64,000 nt of DNA from Thermophilibacter mediterraneus (GCF_900119385.1 NZ_FPKO01000009.1:1077405-1141404); one strand, 5' to 3'. Numbered from the stretch's first letter, positions 1 to 8,603 are shown. Notes: a model not told the origin generated them from the letters alone. Numbers and translations: made by a program.

Positions 1-87
1 GACCCGTAATCACAATCTCACGCGCAGGCGCAGCTTGAGTTTCTGAAAACCGATGACTGGGGGAGGGAAGGCCGTGCGCGCTCGCCG

Positions 88-912
88 CTACGAGCGCCCC
101 AGCACGAAGCGCTCGATCGCCTCGGCGACGGCGCCGGCGTTGTTGTCGTCCGCGCAGACGTAGCCGGCGGCGGCCTTCGCCTCGTCGGTGGCGTTGGCGA
201 CCGCGACGCCGAGTCCCGCCGCCCGGATCATGGGGACGTCGTTGGAGTTGTCTCCGATCGCCATGGTGTCTGCGCGGTCGATCCCGAGGCGCTCGGCGAG
301 CGCGAGCAGGCCCGTCCCCTTGTTGACGCCCGGGGCGTTGAATTCGAGGTAGCGGTTGGAGGAGTAGACGACGTCGAGGCCCCGCGTGGCCCCCGCGTCG
401 GCGAGCTCCCGCTCGATGCCGCCGAGCTCGGTCATGTCGAGGCTCATGTAGAGGATCTTGACGACCGGACGCCCCTGCGCGAAGGCGAGCGTGGGGTCGT
501 GGGTCTCGACGGTCCTCATGCGCTTCTCGAGGTAGGCGCGCTCGGAGGGCACGAGGTTGTGGACGTAGACGCAGTCGAGCAGGTAGACGTGGGTGCACAG
601 GCCGCGCTCGACGCCGAACTCGTAGAGGCGCTCGGCCGTCGCGGGGTCGAGCGAGCAGCTGGTGAGCGGCTTCATGTCGGCGTTCTCGGTGATGACGCCC
701 CCGTTGAACGAGAGCACGTACTCGTCCCTCGCCCCCGCGAGGCCGAGCTCCTCGAGCGTGGGCGTGACGGAGCCGAAGGGCCTGCCCGTCGAGGGGACGA
801 AGCGCACGCCGAGGCCGCGCGCCTCGGAGATGGCCGCGCGCACGCGCTCGGGGACGCGACCCTGGTCGTCGAGCAGCGTCTCGTCGAGGTCGCAGGCAAT
901 GAGCTTGTACAT
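88..912 (-). CDS. Cof-type HAD-IIB sugar-phosphate phosphatase family protein
   Basis: A 274-residue cytosolic HAD hydrolase. Motif I is DLDETLLD near the N terminus, with the nucleophile Asp at about residue 8. Motif II lies in STGRPFG (about 45-51) and motif IV is GDNSNDVPM near residue 220. The long cap between motifs II and IV is the type IIB (Cof) arrangement, whose members dephosphorylate sugar phosphates, FMN or PLP; the substrate cannot be read from sequence. A longer ORF reaches 1038, but the ATG at 912 is preceded by GAGGGGAG at good spacing and starts just ahead of motif I. It is transcribed away from the leu operon and is not obviously part of an operon. Two more Cof-type genes lie at 17081 and 41533. 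Confidence 0.85.
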   Translation of the reverse strand: MYKLIACDLDETLLDDQGRVPERVRAAISEARGLGVRFVPSTGRPFGSVTPTLEELGLAGARDEYVLSFNGGVITENADMKPLTSCSLDPATAERLYEFGVERGLCTHVYLLDCVYVHNLVPSERAYLEKRMRTVETHDPTLAFAQGRPVVKILYMSLDMTELGGIERELADAGATRGLDVVYSSNRYLEFNAPGVNKGTGLLALAERLGIDRADTMAIGDNSNDVPMIRAAGLGVAVANATDEAKAAAGYVCADDNNAGAVAEAIERFVLGRS

Positions 913-1090
913 GGATCTCCCCTCTTCGGCGTTGACGGGGCCATTGTATCGGACGTCCGCCGCGAGCGCGCCGCCGCCCGCGGATTGGATTGTTTCCGAC
1001 CAGATACCATTCCGCCCGCGAGCGTCCCATCTATGCAATAGTGCGCATCAGCCGCGCCCGTCGGGGGCGCGCGAGGCGCGAGGGGGAAGC

Positions 1091-1213
1091 ATGGCATGGC
1101 ACGAGGCTGCAGACGTTCGAGTCGACGGACGCGCGACCGCGCCCGCTCTTCTCGCCTGCCGTCGCCTGTCGCTGGCCGCCCATGACCTACTCTCGCTAGC
1201 GAGCGCGCGCTAG
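1091..1213 (+). CDS. putative leucine leader peptide of the leu operon
   Basis: A 40-codon ORF upstream of leuA, starting at ATG 1091 with AGGGGG 5-10 bases upstream. Its last 21 codons contain seven leucines, including two CTA codons (CTA-CTC-TCG-CTA just before the stop), which should be scarce in so GC-rich a genome. A hairpin followed by T5 lies 32 bases after the stop. The arrangement matches ribosome-mediated transcription attenuation: leucine shortage would stall the ribosome on the Leu codons and prevent terminator folding. No T-box or other riboswitch features are seen in 913-1336. The sequence features are direct; the regulatory role is inferred. Confidence 0.6.
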   Translation: MAWHEAADVRVDGRATAPALLACRRLSLAAHDLLSLASAR

Positions 1214-1244
1214 GCCCGTCCACACGCCCGGCGCGCGCGTCTGT

Positions 1245-1276
1245 GCCGTCGCCCCCCATGGGGACGCGGCCTTTTT
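1245..1276 (+). terminator. attenuator-type terminator before leuA
   Basis: Outer stem GCCG/CGGC, a T-G pair and a two-base mismatch, then inner stem CCCC/GGGG with loop CCAT (1245-1270), followed by C and TTTTT. It lies 60 bases before the leuA start and just after the leucine-rich ORF. Upstream CGTCC (about 1216-1220) could compete for GGACG on the 3' arm as an antiterminator. Confidence 0.6.
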
Positions 1277-1336
1277 CTTGCAGCCTCCGTTGCGTGCCTG
1301 AGGTCCGCATGCGCTCCGAGAAGAAAGGCTCCCACC

Positions 1337-2872
1337 ATGACCAGGAAGATTCATATCTTTGACACCACGCTGCGCGACGGCGAGCAGTCGCCGGGCGCGT
1401 CCATGAACACCGAGGAGAAGCTCGTCATCGCCCAGCAGCTCATCCGCATGGGCGTCGACGTCATCGAGGCCGGCTTCCCGATCTCGTCGCCCGGGGACTT
1501 TCGCTCCGTGCAGGAGATCGGCCGCCTGGCGGGCGACGACTGCGTGGTCTGCGGCCTCACGCGCGCGGTCGAGAAGGACATCGACCGTGCGGCCGAGGCG
1601 CTCGCCTGCGCCAAGCGCCCGCGCATCCACACCGGCATCGGCGTCTCGCCCTCCCACCTCAGGGAGAAGCTGCGCATCACCGAGGAGGAGTGCATCGAGC
1701 GCACCATCCACTGCGTCGAGTACGCCAAGCGCTACGTCGAGGACGTCGAGTTCTACGCCGAGGACGCCGGCCGCTCCGATCAGGACTTCCTCATCCGCGT
1801 GATCCAGGCCGCCGTCAACGCCGGCGCCACCGTCGTCAACATCCCCGACACCACCGGCTACTCCATGCCCGAGGACTTCGGGGCGCGCATCAAGAGCCTC
1901 TGCGATAACGTCATCGGCATCGAGAACGTCATCATCTCCGTGCACACCCACAACGACCTGGGCATGGCCACCGCCCTCGCCCTCCAGGGCGTCAAGAACG
2001 GCGCCCGCCAGATCGAGTGCACGATCAACGGCCTGGGCGAGCGCGCCGGAAACACCGCGCTCGAGGAGGTCGTCATGGCCATCAAGATGCACGGGGGCGA
2101 GCTCGACGCGCACACCGACATCGTGACCACCGAGCTCACCCGCGCGAGCCACCTCGTGAGCCGCATCACGGGCATGAGCGTCCAGGCCAACAAGGCCATC
2201 GTCGGCGCGAACGCCTTCGCGCACTCCTCCGGCATCCACCAGGACGGCGTCCTCAAGGCGCGCGACACCTACGAGATCATCGACCCCGCCGACGTGGGCG
2301 CGGCGGGCTCCGAGATCATCCTCTCGGCGCGCTCGGGCCACGCGGCGCTGCGCCACCGCCTCGGCGAGCTGGGCTACACCTTCGAGGACGCCGAGTTCGA
2401 TGAGGTCTACCAGCGCTTCCTCGAGATCGCGGACCAGAAGAAGGAGGTCTACGACGAGGACCTCGAGTCGATGGTCCAGGAGCGCCAGCGCGACGTGGCG
2501 GCCGTCTACACCCTCGACGCGCTCCAGGTGAGCTGCGGCGACCCGCTGATTCCCACGGCCACGGCAACGATCAGCGACGAGCTGGGCGTGGCGCACGTCG
2601 TCGCGGCGACCGGCACCGGCCCCGTCGACGCCGCCTACCAGGCCATCGACAAGATCGTGGCGGTCCACGGCGACCTCGCTGAGTTCTCCGTCAAGGCCGT
2701 CACCCGCGGCATCGACGCCATCGGCGAGGTCACGGTCCGCATCACGGCCGACGACGGCAAGGTCTACACCGGGCGCGGCGCCGACAACGACATCATCGTC
2801 TCGAGCGCCAAGGCGTACGTGAACGCCATCAACCGCATGATCCAGACCACCCGCTCCCGGGAAGGCAAGTAG
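1337..2872 (+). CDS. leuA: 2-isopropylmalate synthase
   Basis: Condenses acetyl-CoA with 2-ketoisovalerate, the first committed step of leucine synthesis. The 511 residues begin with the family's [12 protein letters not shown] signature (residues 8-19). The metal-binding His motif VHTHNDLG lies near residue 200, and GLGERAGN follows at about 230. The region after about residue 385 matches the C-terminal allosteric (LeuA dimer) domain, so leucine feedback inhibition is expected. Length is normal for a bacterial type 2 LeuA. ATG 1337 follows AAAGG. First gene of leuA-leuC-leuD-leuB, probably under the attenuator at 1091-1276. Confidence 0.97.
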   Translation: MTRKIHIFDTTLRDGEQSPGASMNTEEKLVIAQQLIRMGVDVIEAGFPISSPGDFRSVQEIGRLAGDDCVVCGLTRAVEKDIDRAAEALACAKRPRIHTGIGVSPSHLREKLRITEEECIERTIHCVEYAKRYVEDVEFYAEDAGRSDQDFLIRVIQAAVNAGATVVNIPDTTGYSMPEDFGARIKSLCDNVIGIENVIISVHTHNDLGMATALALQGVKNGARQIECTINGLGERAGNTALEEVVMAIKMHGGELDAHTDIVTTELTRASHLVSRITGMSVQANKAIVGANAFAHSSGIHQDGVLKARDTYEIIDPADVGAAGSEIILSARSGHAALRHRLGELGYTFEDAEFDEVYQRFLEIADQKKEVYDEDLESMVQERQRDVAAVYTLDALQVSCGDPLIPTATATISDELGVAHVVAATGTGPVDAAYQAIDKIVAVHGDLAEFSVKAVTRGIDAIGEVTVRITADDGKVYTGRGADNDIIVSSAKAYVNAINRMIQTTRSREGK

Positions 2873-2907
2873 CCGACACACCCGCCGCCCTCGCAGAAGG
2901 AGGAGAC

Positions 2908-4170
2908 ATGGCACGTCCCATGACCATGGCCGAGAAGATCCTCGCCGCCCACGCCGGCCTCGAGGAGGTCGTCCCCGGGCAGCTCGTCGAGTGCGACCTC
3001 GACCTCGTGCTCGCCAACGACATCACGGCCCCCATCGCCATCAGGACCGTGCGCGAGATCGGCGCCGGCGTCTTCGACCGGTCCAGGATCTGCCTCGTGC
3101 CGGACCACTACGCGCCCAACAAGGACATCAAGAGCGCCGAGCAGACCAAGGTCACGCGCGACTTCGCCCACGAGTACGAGATCGAGCACTACTTCGAGCA
3201 GGGCTGCATGGGCATCGAGCACGCGCTGCTCCCGGAGCGCGGCATCGTCGTGCCCGGCGACCTCGTGATCGGCGCCGACTCACACACCTGCACCTACGGC
3301 GGCATCGGCGCCTTCTCCACGGGCGTCGGCTCCACCGACGCCGGCGTGGGCATGGCCACCGGCCGCGCCTGGTTCAAGGTGCCCGAGACCATCCGCATCG
3401 TCATCGACGGCGAGCTGCCCGCGGGCGCCTCCGCCAAGGACGTCATCCTCTACGTCATCGGCCAGATCGGCGTGGACGGCGCGCTCTACTGCGCGATGGA
3501 GTTCGCCGGCTCCACGATCGAGGCGCTCTCGGTGGAGGGGCGTCTCACCATCGCCAACATGGCCATCGAGGCGGGCGGCAAGGCGGGCCTCTTCGAGGTG
3601 GACGAGAAGTGCCGCGAGTACGTGAGCCGCCGCAGCACGCGCGCGTACGTGGAGTACCACCCGGACGCCGACGCCGCCTACAGGCAGGTCATCCACATCG
3701 ACGCGGCCGACATCGAGCCCTGCGTCTCCTGGCCGCACCTGCCGAGCAACACCCACCCCGTGGCGGAGAGCCGCCACATCAAGATCGACCAGGTCGTGAT
3801 CGGCAGCTGCACCAACGGCCGCATCGAGGACATGCGCGCGGCGGCCGAGGTGCTCTGCGGCCGCACCGTCGCCGACGGCGTGCGCTGCATCGTCATCCCG
3901 GCCACCCAGGGCGTCTGGCTGCAGTGCGTCCACGAGGGCCTGATGGACATCTTCATCAACGCCCACTGCGTGGTGTCCACGCCCACGTGCGGCCCGTGCC
4001 TGGGCGGCTACATGGGCATCCTCGCGGCGGGGGAGCGCTGCGTCTCGACCACCAACCGCAACTTCGTCGGGCGCATGGGCGACCCCACCTCGGAGGTCTA
4101 CCTGGCGAGCCCGGCCGTCGCGGCCGCCTCGGCCGTCGCCGGTCACATCGCCCTGCCCTCGGATTTGTAG
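2908..4170 (+). CDS. leuC: 3-isopropylmalate dehydratase large subunit
   Basis: Large subunit of the aconitase-family enzyme that isomerises 2- to 3-isopropylmalate; partner of LeuD. The 420 residues carry GADSHTCTYGG (about 123-133), GSCTNGR (about 298-304) and TCGPCLGG (about 359-366), which supply the three cysteine ligands of the 4Fe-4S cluster. An oxygen-sensitive cluster fits an anaerobe. Start ATG 2908 has GGAGGAG just upstream, 35 bases after leuA. The 281-base gap before leuD is unusually long for leuCD and contains two palindromic repeat elements. Confidence 0.97.
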   Translation: MARPMTMAEKILAAHAGLEEVVPGQLVECDLDLVLANDITAPIAIRTVREIGAGVFDRSRICLVPDHYAPNKDIKSAEQTKVTRDFAHEYEIEHYFEQGCMGIEHALLPERGIVVPGDLVIGADSHTCTYGGIGAFSTGVGSTDAGVGMATGRAWFKVPETIRIVIDGELPAGASAKDVILYVIGQIGVDGALYCAMEFAGSTIEALSVEGRLTIANMAIEAGGKAGLFEVDEKCREYVSRRSTRAYVEYHPDADAAYRQVIHIDAADIEPCVSWPHLPSNTHPVAESRHIKIDQVVIGSCTNGRIEDMRAAAEVLCGRTVADGVRCIVIPATQGVWLQCVHEGLMDIFINAHCVVSTPTCGPCLGGYMGILAAGERCVSTTNRNFVGRMGDPTSEVYLASPAVAAASAVAGHIALPSDL

Positions 4171-4180
4171 CCTCTCTGGG

Positions 4181-4262
4181 TGGCCGAGCTTGTCGCCGTG
4201 CTCAAACAGCTTTGGCGCAAAGGGCGCGCCTGCAGAACTGCGCGCGGCAACAAGCTCGGCCA
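4181..4262. repeat. palindromic repeat, constant core with unique arms, copy A
   Basis: Perfect 13-base arms (4181-4193 and 4250-4262), extended inward by GCCG/CGGC after one mismatch. On the minus strand the inside reads CGCGCAGTT, a variable hairpin, then CTGTTTGAGCA. The same two core blocks occur in copies B (4356-4426) and C (13190-13266), whose arms are unrelated. This copy lies 11 bases after the leuC stop. Confidence 0.75.
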
Positions 4263-4355
4263 TCTCGCGCTTCCATCCAGGCGGAGGAGGTCCCGCGACG
4301 GCGCGGTCCGCAAGGCAGTTCCTCTTACCGTCTGGTTTACCTGCACGTTTTCGCG

Positions 4356-4426
4356 GGGTCATGGGTCATGCCCCGCGCGCAGTTTTGCGCAGCAACTGTT
4401 TGAGCACGGGGCATGACCCATGACCC
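4356..4426. repeat. palindromic repeat, constant core with unique arms, copy B
   Basis: Arms 4356-4374 and 4408-4426 are a perfect 19-bp inverted repeat (GGGTCATGGGTCATGCCCC). The loop holds CGCGCAGTT, TTGCGCAGCAA and CTGTTTGAGCAC, nearly the same as in copy C and on the opposite strand to copy A. It ends 25 bases before the leuD start, so folding of the leader could affect leuD translation or mRNA stability. Confidence 0.8.
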
Positions 4427-4451
4427 GGGCACGTATCGAGGAGGAGAACCC

Positions 4452-4958
4452 ATGCAGTTTAGAGGAACTGTCTTCCGTTACGGACGCGACATCGACACCG
4501 ACGTCATCATCCCGGCGCGCTACCTCAACACCTCGGACCCGACCGAGCTCGCCAGGCATTGCCTCGAGGATCTCGACCCGACCTTCGTGGGGCGCGTGCG
4601 GCCCGGCGACATCGTGGTGGCGGACGAGAACTTCGGCTGCGGCTCGAGCCGCGAGCACGCGCCCGTGGCCATCAAGGCGGCCGGCGTGTCCTGCGTGATC
4701 GCCAAGAGCTTCGCGCGCATCTTCTACCGCAACTCGATCAACATGGGCCTGCCCATCCTCGAGTGCCCGGAGGCGGCAGACGCCATCTCCGACGGCGACG
4801 TCGTCTCCGTGGACGCCGACACCGGCACCATCACGAACGAGACCACCGGCGCCGTCTTCCACGCGCAGCCGTTCCCGCCGTTCATCCAGGAGATCATCAG
4901 CGACGGCGGCCTGGTCGCGCGCACCAAGCGCGTGATGGCCGAGAAGGGCGGGAACTAG
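4452..4958 (+). CDS. leuD: 3-isopropylmalate dehydratase small subunit
   Basis: Small swivel subunit of isopropylmalate dehydratase (168 residues, normal for bacterial LeuD). [13 protein letters not shown] near residue 12 and [11 protein letters not shown] near residue 60 are the family signatures; the latter forms the substrate-binding loop that closes on the LeuC cluster. A possible upstream in-frame ATG at 4413 lies inside palindrome copy B and lacks a ribosome site. ATG 4452 has GAGGAGGAG just before it and gives the usual N terminus. Two bases separate its stop from the leuB start. Confidence 0.96.
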   Translation: MQFRGTVFRYGRDIDTDVIIPARYLNTSDPTELARHCLEDLDPTFVGRVRPGDIVVADENFGCGSSREHAPVAIKAAGVSCVIAKSFARIFYRNSINMGLPILECPEAADAISDGDVVSVDADTGTITNETTGAVFHAQPFPPFIQEIISDGGLVARTKRVMAEKGGN

Positions 4959-4960
4959 CG

Positions 4961-6091
4961 ATGGCATCCACGACCTACCGCGTCTGCACCCTGCCGGGAG
5001 ACGGCATCGGACCCGAGATCATCGCCGAGGCCAAGAAGGTCCTCGCGGCGCTGGGCGAGAGGCACGACGTCGAGTTCGTCTGCGAGGACCAGCTCATCGG
5101 CGGCGCGGCCATCGACGCGACCGAGGCTGCCGGCGGCCCCGTGAGCGCGCTGCCGCCCGCCACGCTCGAGGCGGCGCGTGCGGCGGACGCCGTCCTTCTC
5201 GCCGCCGTGGGCGGCCCCAAGTGGACCGACACGCGGGTGGGGGCCGTGCGCCCGGAGCAGGGGCTCCTCGCGATTCGCAAGGAGCTCGGCCTCTACCTCA
5301 ACCTGCGCCCGGTGCGCATGTTCTCGGCGCTCGTGGGCGCCTCGACGCTCAAGCCCGAGGTGCTCGAGGGCGTCGACCTCATCATCGTGCGCGAGCTCAC
5401 GGGCGGCCTGTACTTCGGCGGGCACGAGCGCATGATGGGCGTCGAGGGGGCCGGCGTGGGCGGCGGCCGCGGCGAGTACGCGCGCGACGTGCTCGAGTAC
5501 AGCGAGTACGAGGTCGACCGCGTGGTGCGCTGGGCCTTCGACGCGGCGCGCCGCCGCCGCGGCGTGGTCCACTCGGTGGACAAGGCAAACGTGCTCGACA
5601 CCTCCCGCATGTGGCGCGAGGTCGCCCACAACGTCGCCGCGGAGTACCCCGACGTGAGGCTCGAGGACATGTACGTGGACAACGCCGCCATGCAGCTCAT
5701 CGCCAACCCCGCCCAGTTCGACGTGCTCGTGACCGAGAACACCTTCGGCGACATCCTCTCCGACGAGGCGTCCATGCTCACGGGCTCGCTCGGCATGCTC
5801 GCATCGGCGAGCCTGGGCGACGGCACGGCGCTCTACGAGCCGAGCCACGGCTCGGCCCCCGACATCGCGGGACAGGGCATCGCCAACCCCATCGCGCAGG
5901 TCCTCTCGGTGGAGCTCATGCTGCGCTACAGCTTCGGCATGGACGACGCGGCCGACGAGCTCGCCGCGGCGGTCACGCGCGTGCTCGACGAGGGCTGGCG
6001 CACGGCGGACATCGCCGACGAGTCAACGCCCGCGGAGCGCGTGCTCGGCACCGCCGCGATGGGCGACAAGATCGTGGAGGCGCTCGGGTAG
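4961..6091 (+). CDS. leuB: 3-isopropylmalate dehydrogenase
   Basis: NAD-dependent oxidative decarboxylation of 3-isopropylmalate to 2-ketoisocaproate. The 376 residues start with LPGDGIGPEI (about 9-18). VRELTGGLYFG lies near residue 145, the catalytic KANVLDTSRMW near 205, and DILSDEASML near 265. The C-terminal HGSAPDIAGQGIANP is the cofactor-binding segment. ATG 4961 directly follows the leuD stop, implying coupled translation. Last gene of the leu operon; a hairpin follows at 6158. Confidence 0.96.
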   Translation: MASTTYRVCTLPGDGIGPEIIAEAKKVLAALGERHDVEFVCEDQLIGGAAIDATEAAGGPVSALPPATLEAARAADAVLLAAVGGPKWTDTRVGAVRPEQGLLAIRKELGLYLNLRPVRMFSALVGASTLKPEVLEGVDLIIVRELTGGLYFGGHERMMGVEGAGVGGGRGEYARDVLEYSEYEVDRVVRWAFDAARRRRGVVHSVDKANVLDTSRMWREVAHNVAAEYPDVRLEDMYVDNAAMQLIANPAQFDVLVTENTFGDILSDEASMLTGSLGMLASASLGDGTALYEPSHGSAPDIAGQGIANPIAQVLSVELMLRYSFGMDDAADELAAAVTRVLDEGWRTADIADESTPAERVLGTAAMGDKIVEALG

Positions 6092-6157
6092 TCGCCCGGC
6101 GGACGGTCGAGGCCAAGAGGCCCCCGCGCCCGGGCATGGCCTGCGAGAGACTCGCCA

Positions 6158-6198
6158 ACCCCCTCCCCGTCGGGCGGAGAGCCCAGCGGGGAGGGGGT
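6158..6198 (+). terminator. probable terminator of the leu operon
   Basis: Perfect 12-bp stem ACCCCCTCCCCG/CGGGGAGGGGGT (6158-6169, 6187-6198) with a 17-base loop, 67 bases after leuB. It is followed by CTCTGTG rather than a clean T-run, so it may also stabilise the mRNA end. Confidence 0.55.
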
Positions 6199-6230
6199 CT
6201 CTGTGTCCCGAGGGCGCGCGCGGGGCCGCG

Positions 6231-6380
6231 CTAGACCGTGATCTCGACCTGGTTGCCCTCGGGGCCGAGGACGCATGGCTCGTAGTAGCCGTCGTTTGAG
6301 GTGGCGCCGAAGAAGCGGACGAAGAAGTCGCGCGCCCCCTCGAGGTCGTTCACGTAGAGTGCCGCGTGCTCGATTCTCAT
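6231..6380 (-). pseudogene. VOC (glyoxalase-like) gene with internal deletion
   Basis: An intact 49-codon frame reads as the first 33 or so residues of a VOC-superfamily protein (MRIEHAALYVNDLEGARDFF, then FFGATSNDGY) joined directly to its last 15 or so (YYEPCVLGPEGNQVEITV). Full-length relatives are roughly 125 residues, so about 75 central residues, with most metal and substrate contacts, are missing. The junction falls at a DGY motif that in complete relatives occurs near both ends, suggesting an in-frame recombinational deletion. A GGGGGG ribosome site precedes the ATG, so a peptide may still be made. Family assignment is from memory of homologues. Confidence 0.6.
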
Positions 6381-6455
6381 GGTGTCGCCCCCCGGTGTCC
6401 CTGACGCTGCGTTGACGCTATCCTAGCAGAGCAGACCAAGACGGGAGGGACGCCC

Positions 6456-7658
6456 ATGACCTACGACTTCACCACCATCCTCGACCGGGCCGGGCACGAC
6501 GCGCTCGCCGTCGACGCCATCGGCGCCGAGGGCTCCGCCTACCCGGAGCCCGAGGACGGCTTCGACGCCATCCCCATGTGGGTGGCGGACATGAACTTCC
6601 CCGTTGCCCCCGCCATCACCCGGGCCATCGAGGAGCGCCTCAGGTACCCGACCTTCGGGTACTTCCAGCCGTCCGACGCCTACTATCGGTCCATCATCGA
6701 CTGGCACCGCGACCGCAAGGGCGTGGTCGACCTCCTGCCCGAGCACATCGGATACGAGAACGGCGTGCTCGGGGGAGTGGTCTCGACCCTGCGCACCTGC
6801 GCCGCCCCGGGAGACCCGGTGCTCGTGCACAGCCCCACCTACGTGGGCTTCACGCACAGCCTCGAGGACAACGGGTTCAAGATCGTGCACTCGCCGCTCG
6901 TGCGCGACGAGGCGGGGGTCTGGCGCATGGACTTCGAGGACATGGAGCGCCGCCTCGAGCGGGAGCGCATCCACGTGGCCATCTTCTGCTCCCCGCACGA
7001 CCCCTGCGGGCGCGTCTGGGAGCGCTGGGAGGTCGAGCGCGCGATGGAGGTCTACGCGCGCCACGACTGCGTCGTGATCTCCGACGAGATCTGGTCCGAC
7101 ATCGTCCGCCCGGGCGTGACGCACGTCCCCACGCAGTCCGTCTCCGAGGACGCGCGCGCCCGGACCGTCGCGCTCTACGCGCCGTCCAAGACCTTCAACC
7201 TCGCGGGCCTCATCGGCAGCTATCACGTCATCTACGACGAGGGCCTGCGCGACCGCGTGACCTCGCGCGGCAGGAAGACGCACTACAACTCCATGAACGT
7301 GCTCTCCCAGCACGCGCTCATCGGCGCCTACTCGCGGGAGGGGAGGGCCTGGGCGGACGAGCTCAACCAGGTGATCGCCGGCAACGTGGACTGGGCGTGC
7401 GACTTCATCGCCGAGCGGCTCCCGGGCGTGAGCGTCTACCGCCCGCAGGGCACCTACATGCTCTTCCTCGACTGCTCGGAGTGGTGCGAGAGGAGCGGGC
7501 GCTCGATCGGCGAGCTCCTGGATGCGGGGCATCGCGTGGGCGTCTTCTGGCAGGACGGGCGCGCCTTCAACGGCCCCGCGCACATCCGCATGAACCTCGC
7601 GCTGCCGCTCTCCCGCGTGCAGGAGGCCTTCGCGCGCCTGGCGGAGCACGTCTTCTAG
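6456..7658 (+). CDS. MalY/PatB-type PLP-dependent C-S lyase (aminotransferase class I/II)
   Basis: A 400-residue fold-type I PLP enzyme. MWVADMNFPVAP near residue 41 and GYFQPSDAYY near 68 are typical of the MalY/PatB group, which cleave cystathionine or cysteine conjugates to pyruvate, ammonia and a thiol. The cofactor lysine is in APSKTFNLAG (about 243-252); SDEIWSDIV just before it supplies the Asp that contacts the pyridine nitrogen. The C terminus has the substrate-carboxylate Arg in HIRMNLALP. ATG 6456 follows a purine-rich GGGAGGGACG. The gene stands alone, flanked by the VOC remnant and a hairpin. Substrate and any regulatory role are not determined. Confidence 0.85.
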   Translation: MTYDFTTILDRAGHDALAVDAIGAEGSAYPEPEDGFDAIPMWVADMNFPVAPAITRAIEERLRYPTFGYFQPSDAYYRSIIDWHRDRKGVVDLLPEHIGYENGVLGGVVSTLRTCAAPGDPVLVHSPTYVGFTHSLEDNGFKIVHSPLVRDEAGVWRMDFEDMERRLERERIHVAIFCSPHDPCGRVWERWEVERAMEVYARHDCVVISDEIWSDIVRPGVTHVPTQSVSEDARARTVALYAPSKTFNLAGLIGSYHVIYDEGLRDRVTSRGRKTHYNSMNVLSQHALIGAYSREGRAWADELNQVIAGNVDWACDFIAERLPGVSVYRPQGTYMLFLDCSEWCERSGRSIGELLDAGHRVGVFWQDGRAFNGPAHIRMNLALPLSRVQEAFARLAEHVF

Positions 7659-7661
7659 GAG

Positions 7662-7715
7662 TGGGACAGCGGGGACGGGGGGGGGGAGTGTCACCGCTCC
7701 GTCCCCGCTGTCCCA
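7662..7715. repeat. 17-bp palindrome of GGGACAGCGGGGAC type
   Basis: Perfect inverted repeat TGGGACAGCGGGGACGG / complement (7662-7678, 7699-7715) around a 20-base loop, three bases after the preceding stop codon. It resembles REP-like GGGACAG palindromes and could act as a 3'-end structure. No T-run follows. Confidence 0.6.
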
Positions 7716-7783
7716 GGCGCTCTTCGAGCGGGAGGCGACCCTCCGCTAGCGCGCCCCCGACGGCACTGCCGCCCGCCCCGTCC

Positions 7784-8485
7784 CTACAAGAGGGCGCCCT
7801 CCGCGAAGGCCCGGTCGACCTCTGCCTGGAAGCGCGGGCTCACGCGGTTCTCCCCGTCGGGGATGAGCCCCCCGTAGGCCTCGAGCTGGTCCGCCCCCGA
7901 GATGACGGTGCGACGGGAGAGCTCCCGGGCCTGCCCCGCGATGAGCGGGACGGCCCAGGGGGCGGGCTCGCACGAGAGGTGGATCGTCATGCCGCTCGTG
8001 ACGATGCCCCCCTTGAAGGGGAGCAGGGTGAGCAGATCGAGCGAGGGGATGGCGCTCACGTGCGCGTCGGCGGGGTCCTGCATGGCCCCCACCACGAAGA
8101 GGTGGTCCTGGTTCATGCAGACGATGCTGTCGGCGTCCGCGGCGACGATGGTGAACGCGTCGCGCACGGCACGTCGCCACGGCCGCGCGCAGGCGAGGTG
8201 CGCGTCGCCGAGGCGCATGGGGTTGTCGCGGACGAAGTCGTCGACGAGGCCGCGGTTCCTCCACAGCGCGTCGGCGACCTGGCCGCCGTGCTCGTAGAGC
8301 ATGCAGGGGGCGCCCTCCCGCTCGACCAGGGCGCGGGGGTCGACCACGCCCATCCTCTGGTTGGCGTAGACGAGCAGGGAGTTCATCGTCGTGTAGAACA
8401 GGCGGGCGTCATCGTCGGACATGTGCGAGTAGGGGACGTACGTCGCGACGACGGTGCCGTCGCTCGTCTGCCAGTGCAGGCTCAT
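7784..8485 (-). CDS. conserved hypothetical protein
   Basis: A 233-residue soluble protein without signal peptide or membrane span. The pattern FYTTMNSLLVYANQRMGV at about 30-47 and LTLLPFKGGIVTSGM at about 153-167 recalls an unnamed family sometimes fused to SEC-C zinc motifs (FYxLWxPLLDYVN ... LLPFKxxIIYDGLL); no SEC-C motif is present here. Function unknown. ATG 8485 has the ribosome site AAGGAGG four bases upstream, and that site is the 3' half of a perfect 8-bp hairpin (8489-8516). Codon use matches the neighbours. Transcribed alone. Confidence 0.7.
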   Translation of the reverse strand: MSLHWQTSDGTVVATYVPYSHMSDDDARLFYTTMNSLLVYANQRMGVVDPRALVEREGAPCMLYEHGGQVADALWRNRGLVDDFVRDNPMRLGDAHLACARPWRRAVRDAFTIVAADADSIVCMNQDHLFVVGAMQDPADAHVSAIPSLDLLTLLPFKGGIVTSGMTIHLSCEPAPWAVPLIAGQARELSRRTVISGADQLEAYGGLIPDGENRVSPRFQAEVDRAFAEGALL

Positions 8486-8488
8486 GGT

Positions 8489-8516
8489 GCCTCCTTCGGT
8501 CGGGTGTGAAGGAGGC
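8489..8516 (-). promoter_or_regulatory. 5'-UTR hairpin sequestering the ribosome-binding site
   Basis: On the minus strand GCCTCCTT (8516-8509), a 12-base loop and AAGGAGGC (8496-8489) form a perfect stem. The 3' arm is the only Shine-Dalgarno of the gene at 7784-8485. Folding would hide it, as in a translational on/off switch. Confidence 0.5.
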
Positions 8517-8603
8517 TAGCAGCTCGTCTGCCGCGTTGTCTGACGGTTGGCGAGCACGAGCCTGACGGTCGAGGCAGGGAGGCCAAGGGGGCCTCGGACC
8601 ACC

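Noticed and set aside
913-1336. T-box riboswitch before leuA
   Set aside because: No T-box sequence (UGGNACC-type) or specifier loop found; the leucine-rich ORF with terminator explains the leader better.
1196-2914. 572-codon minus-strand open frame over leuA
   Set aside because: Antisense shadow of leuA caused by GC-rich codons; the sense frame is unmistakable. Many similar long shadows across the window were dismissed on the same grounds.
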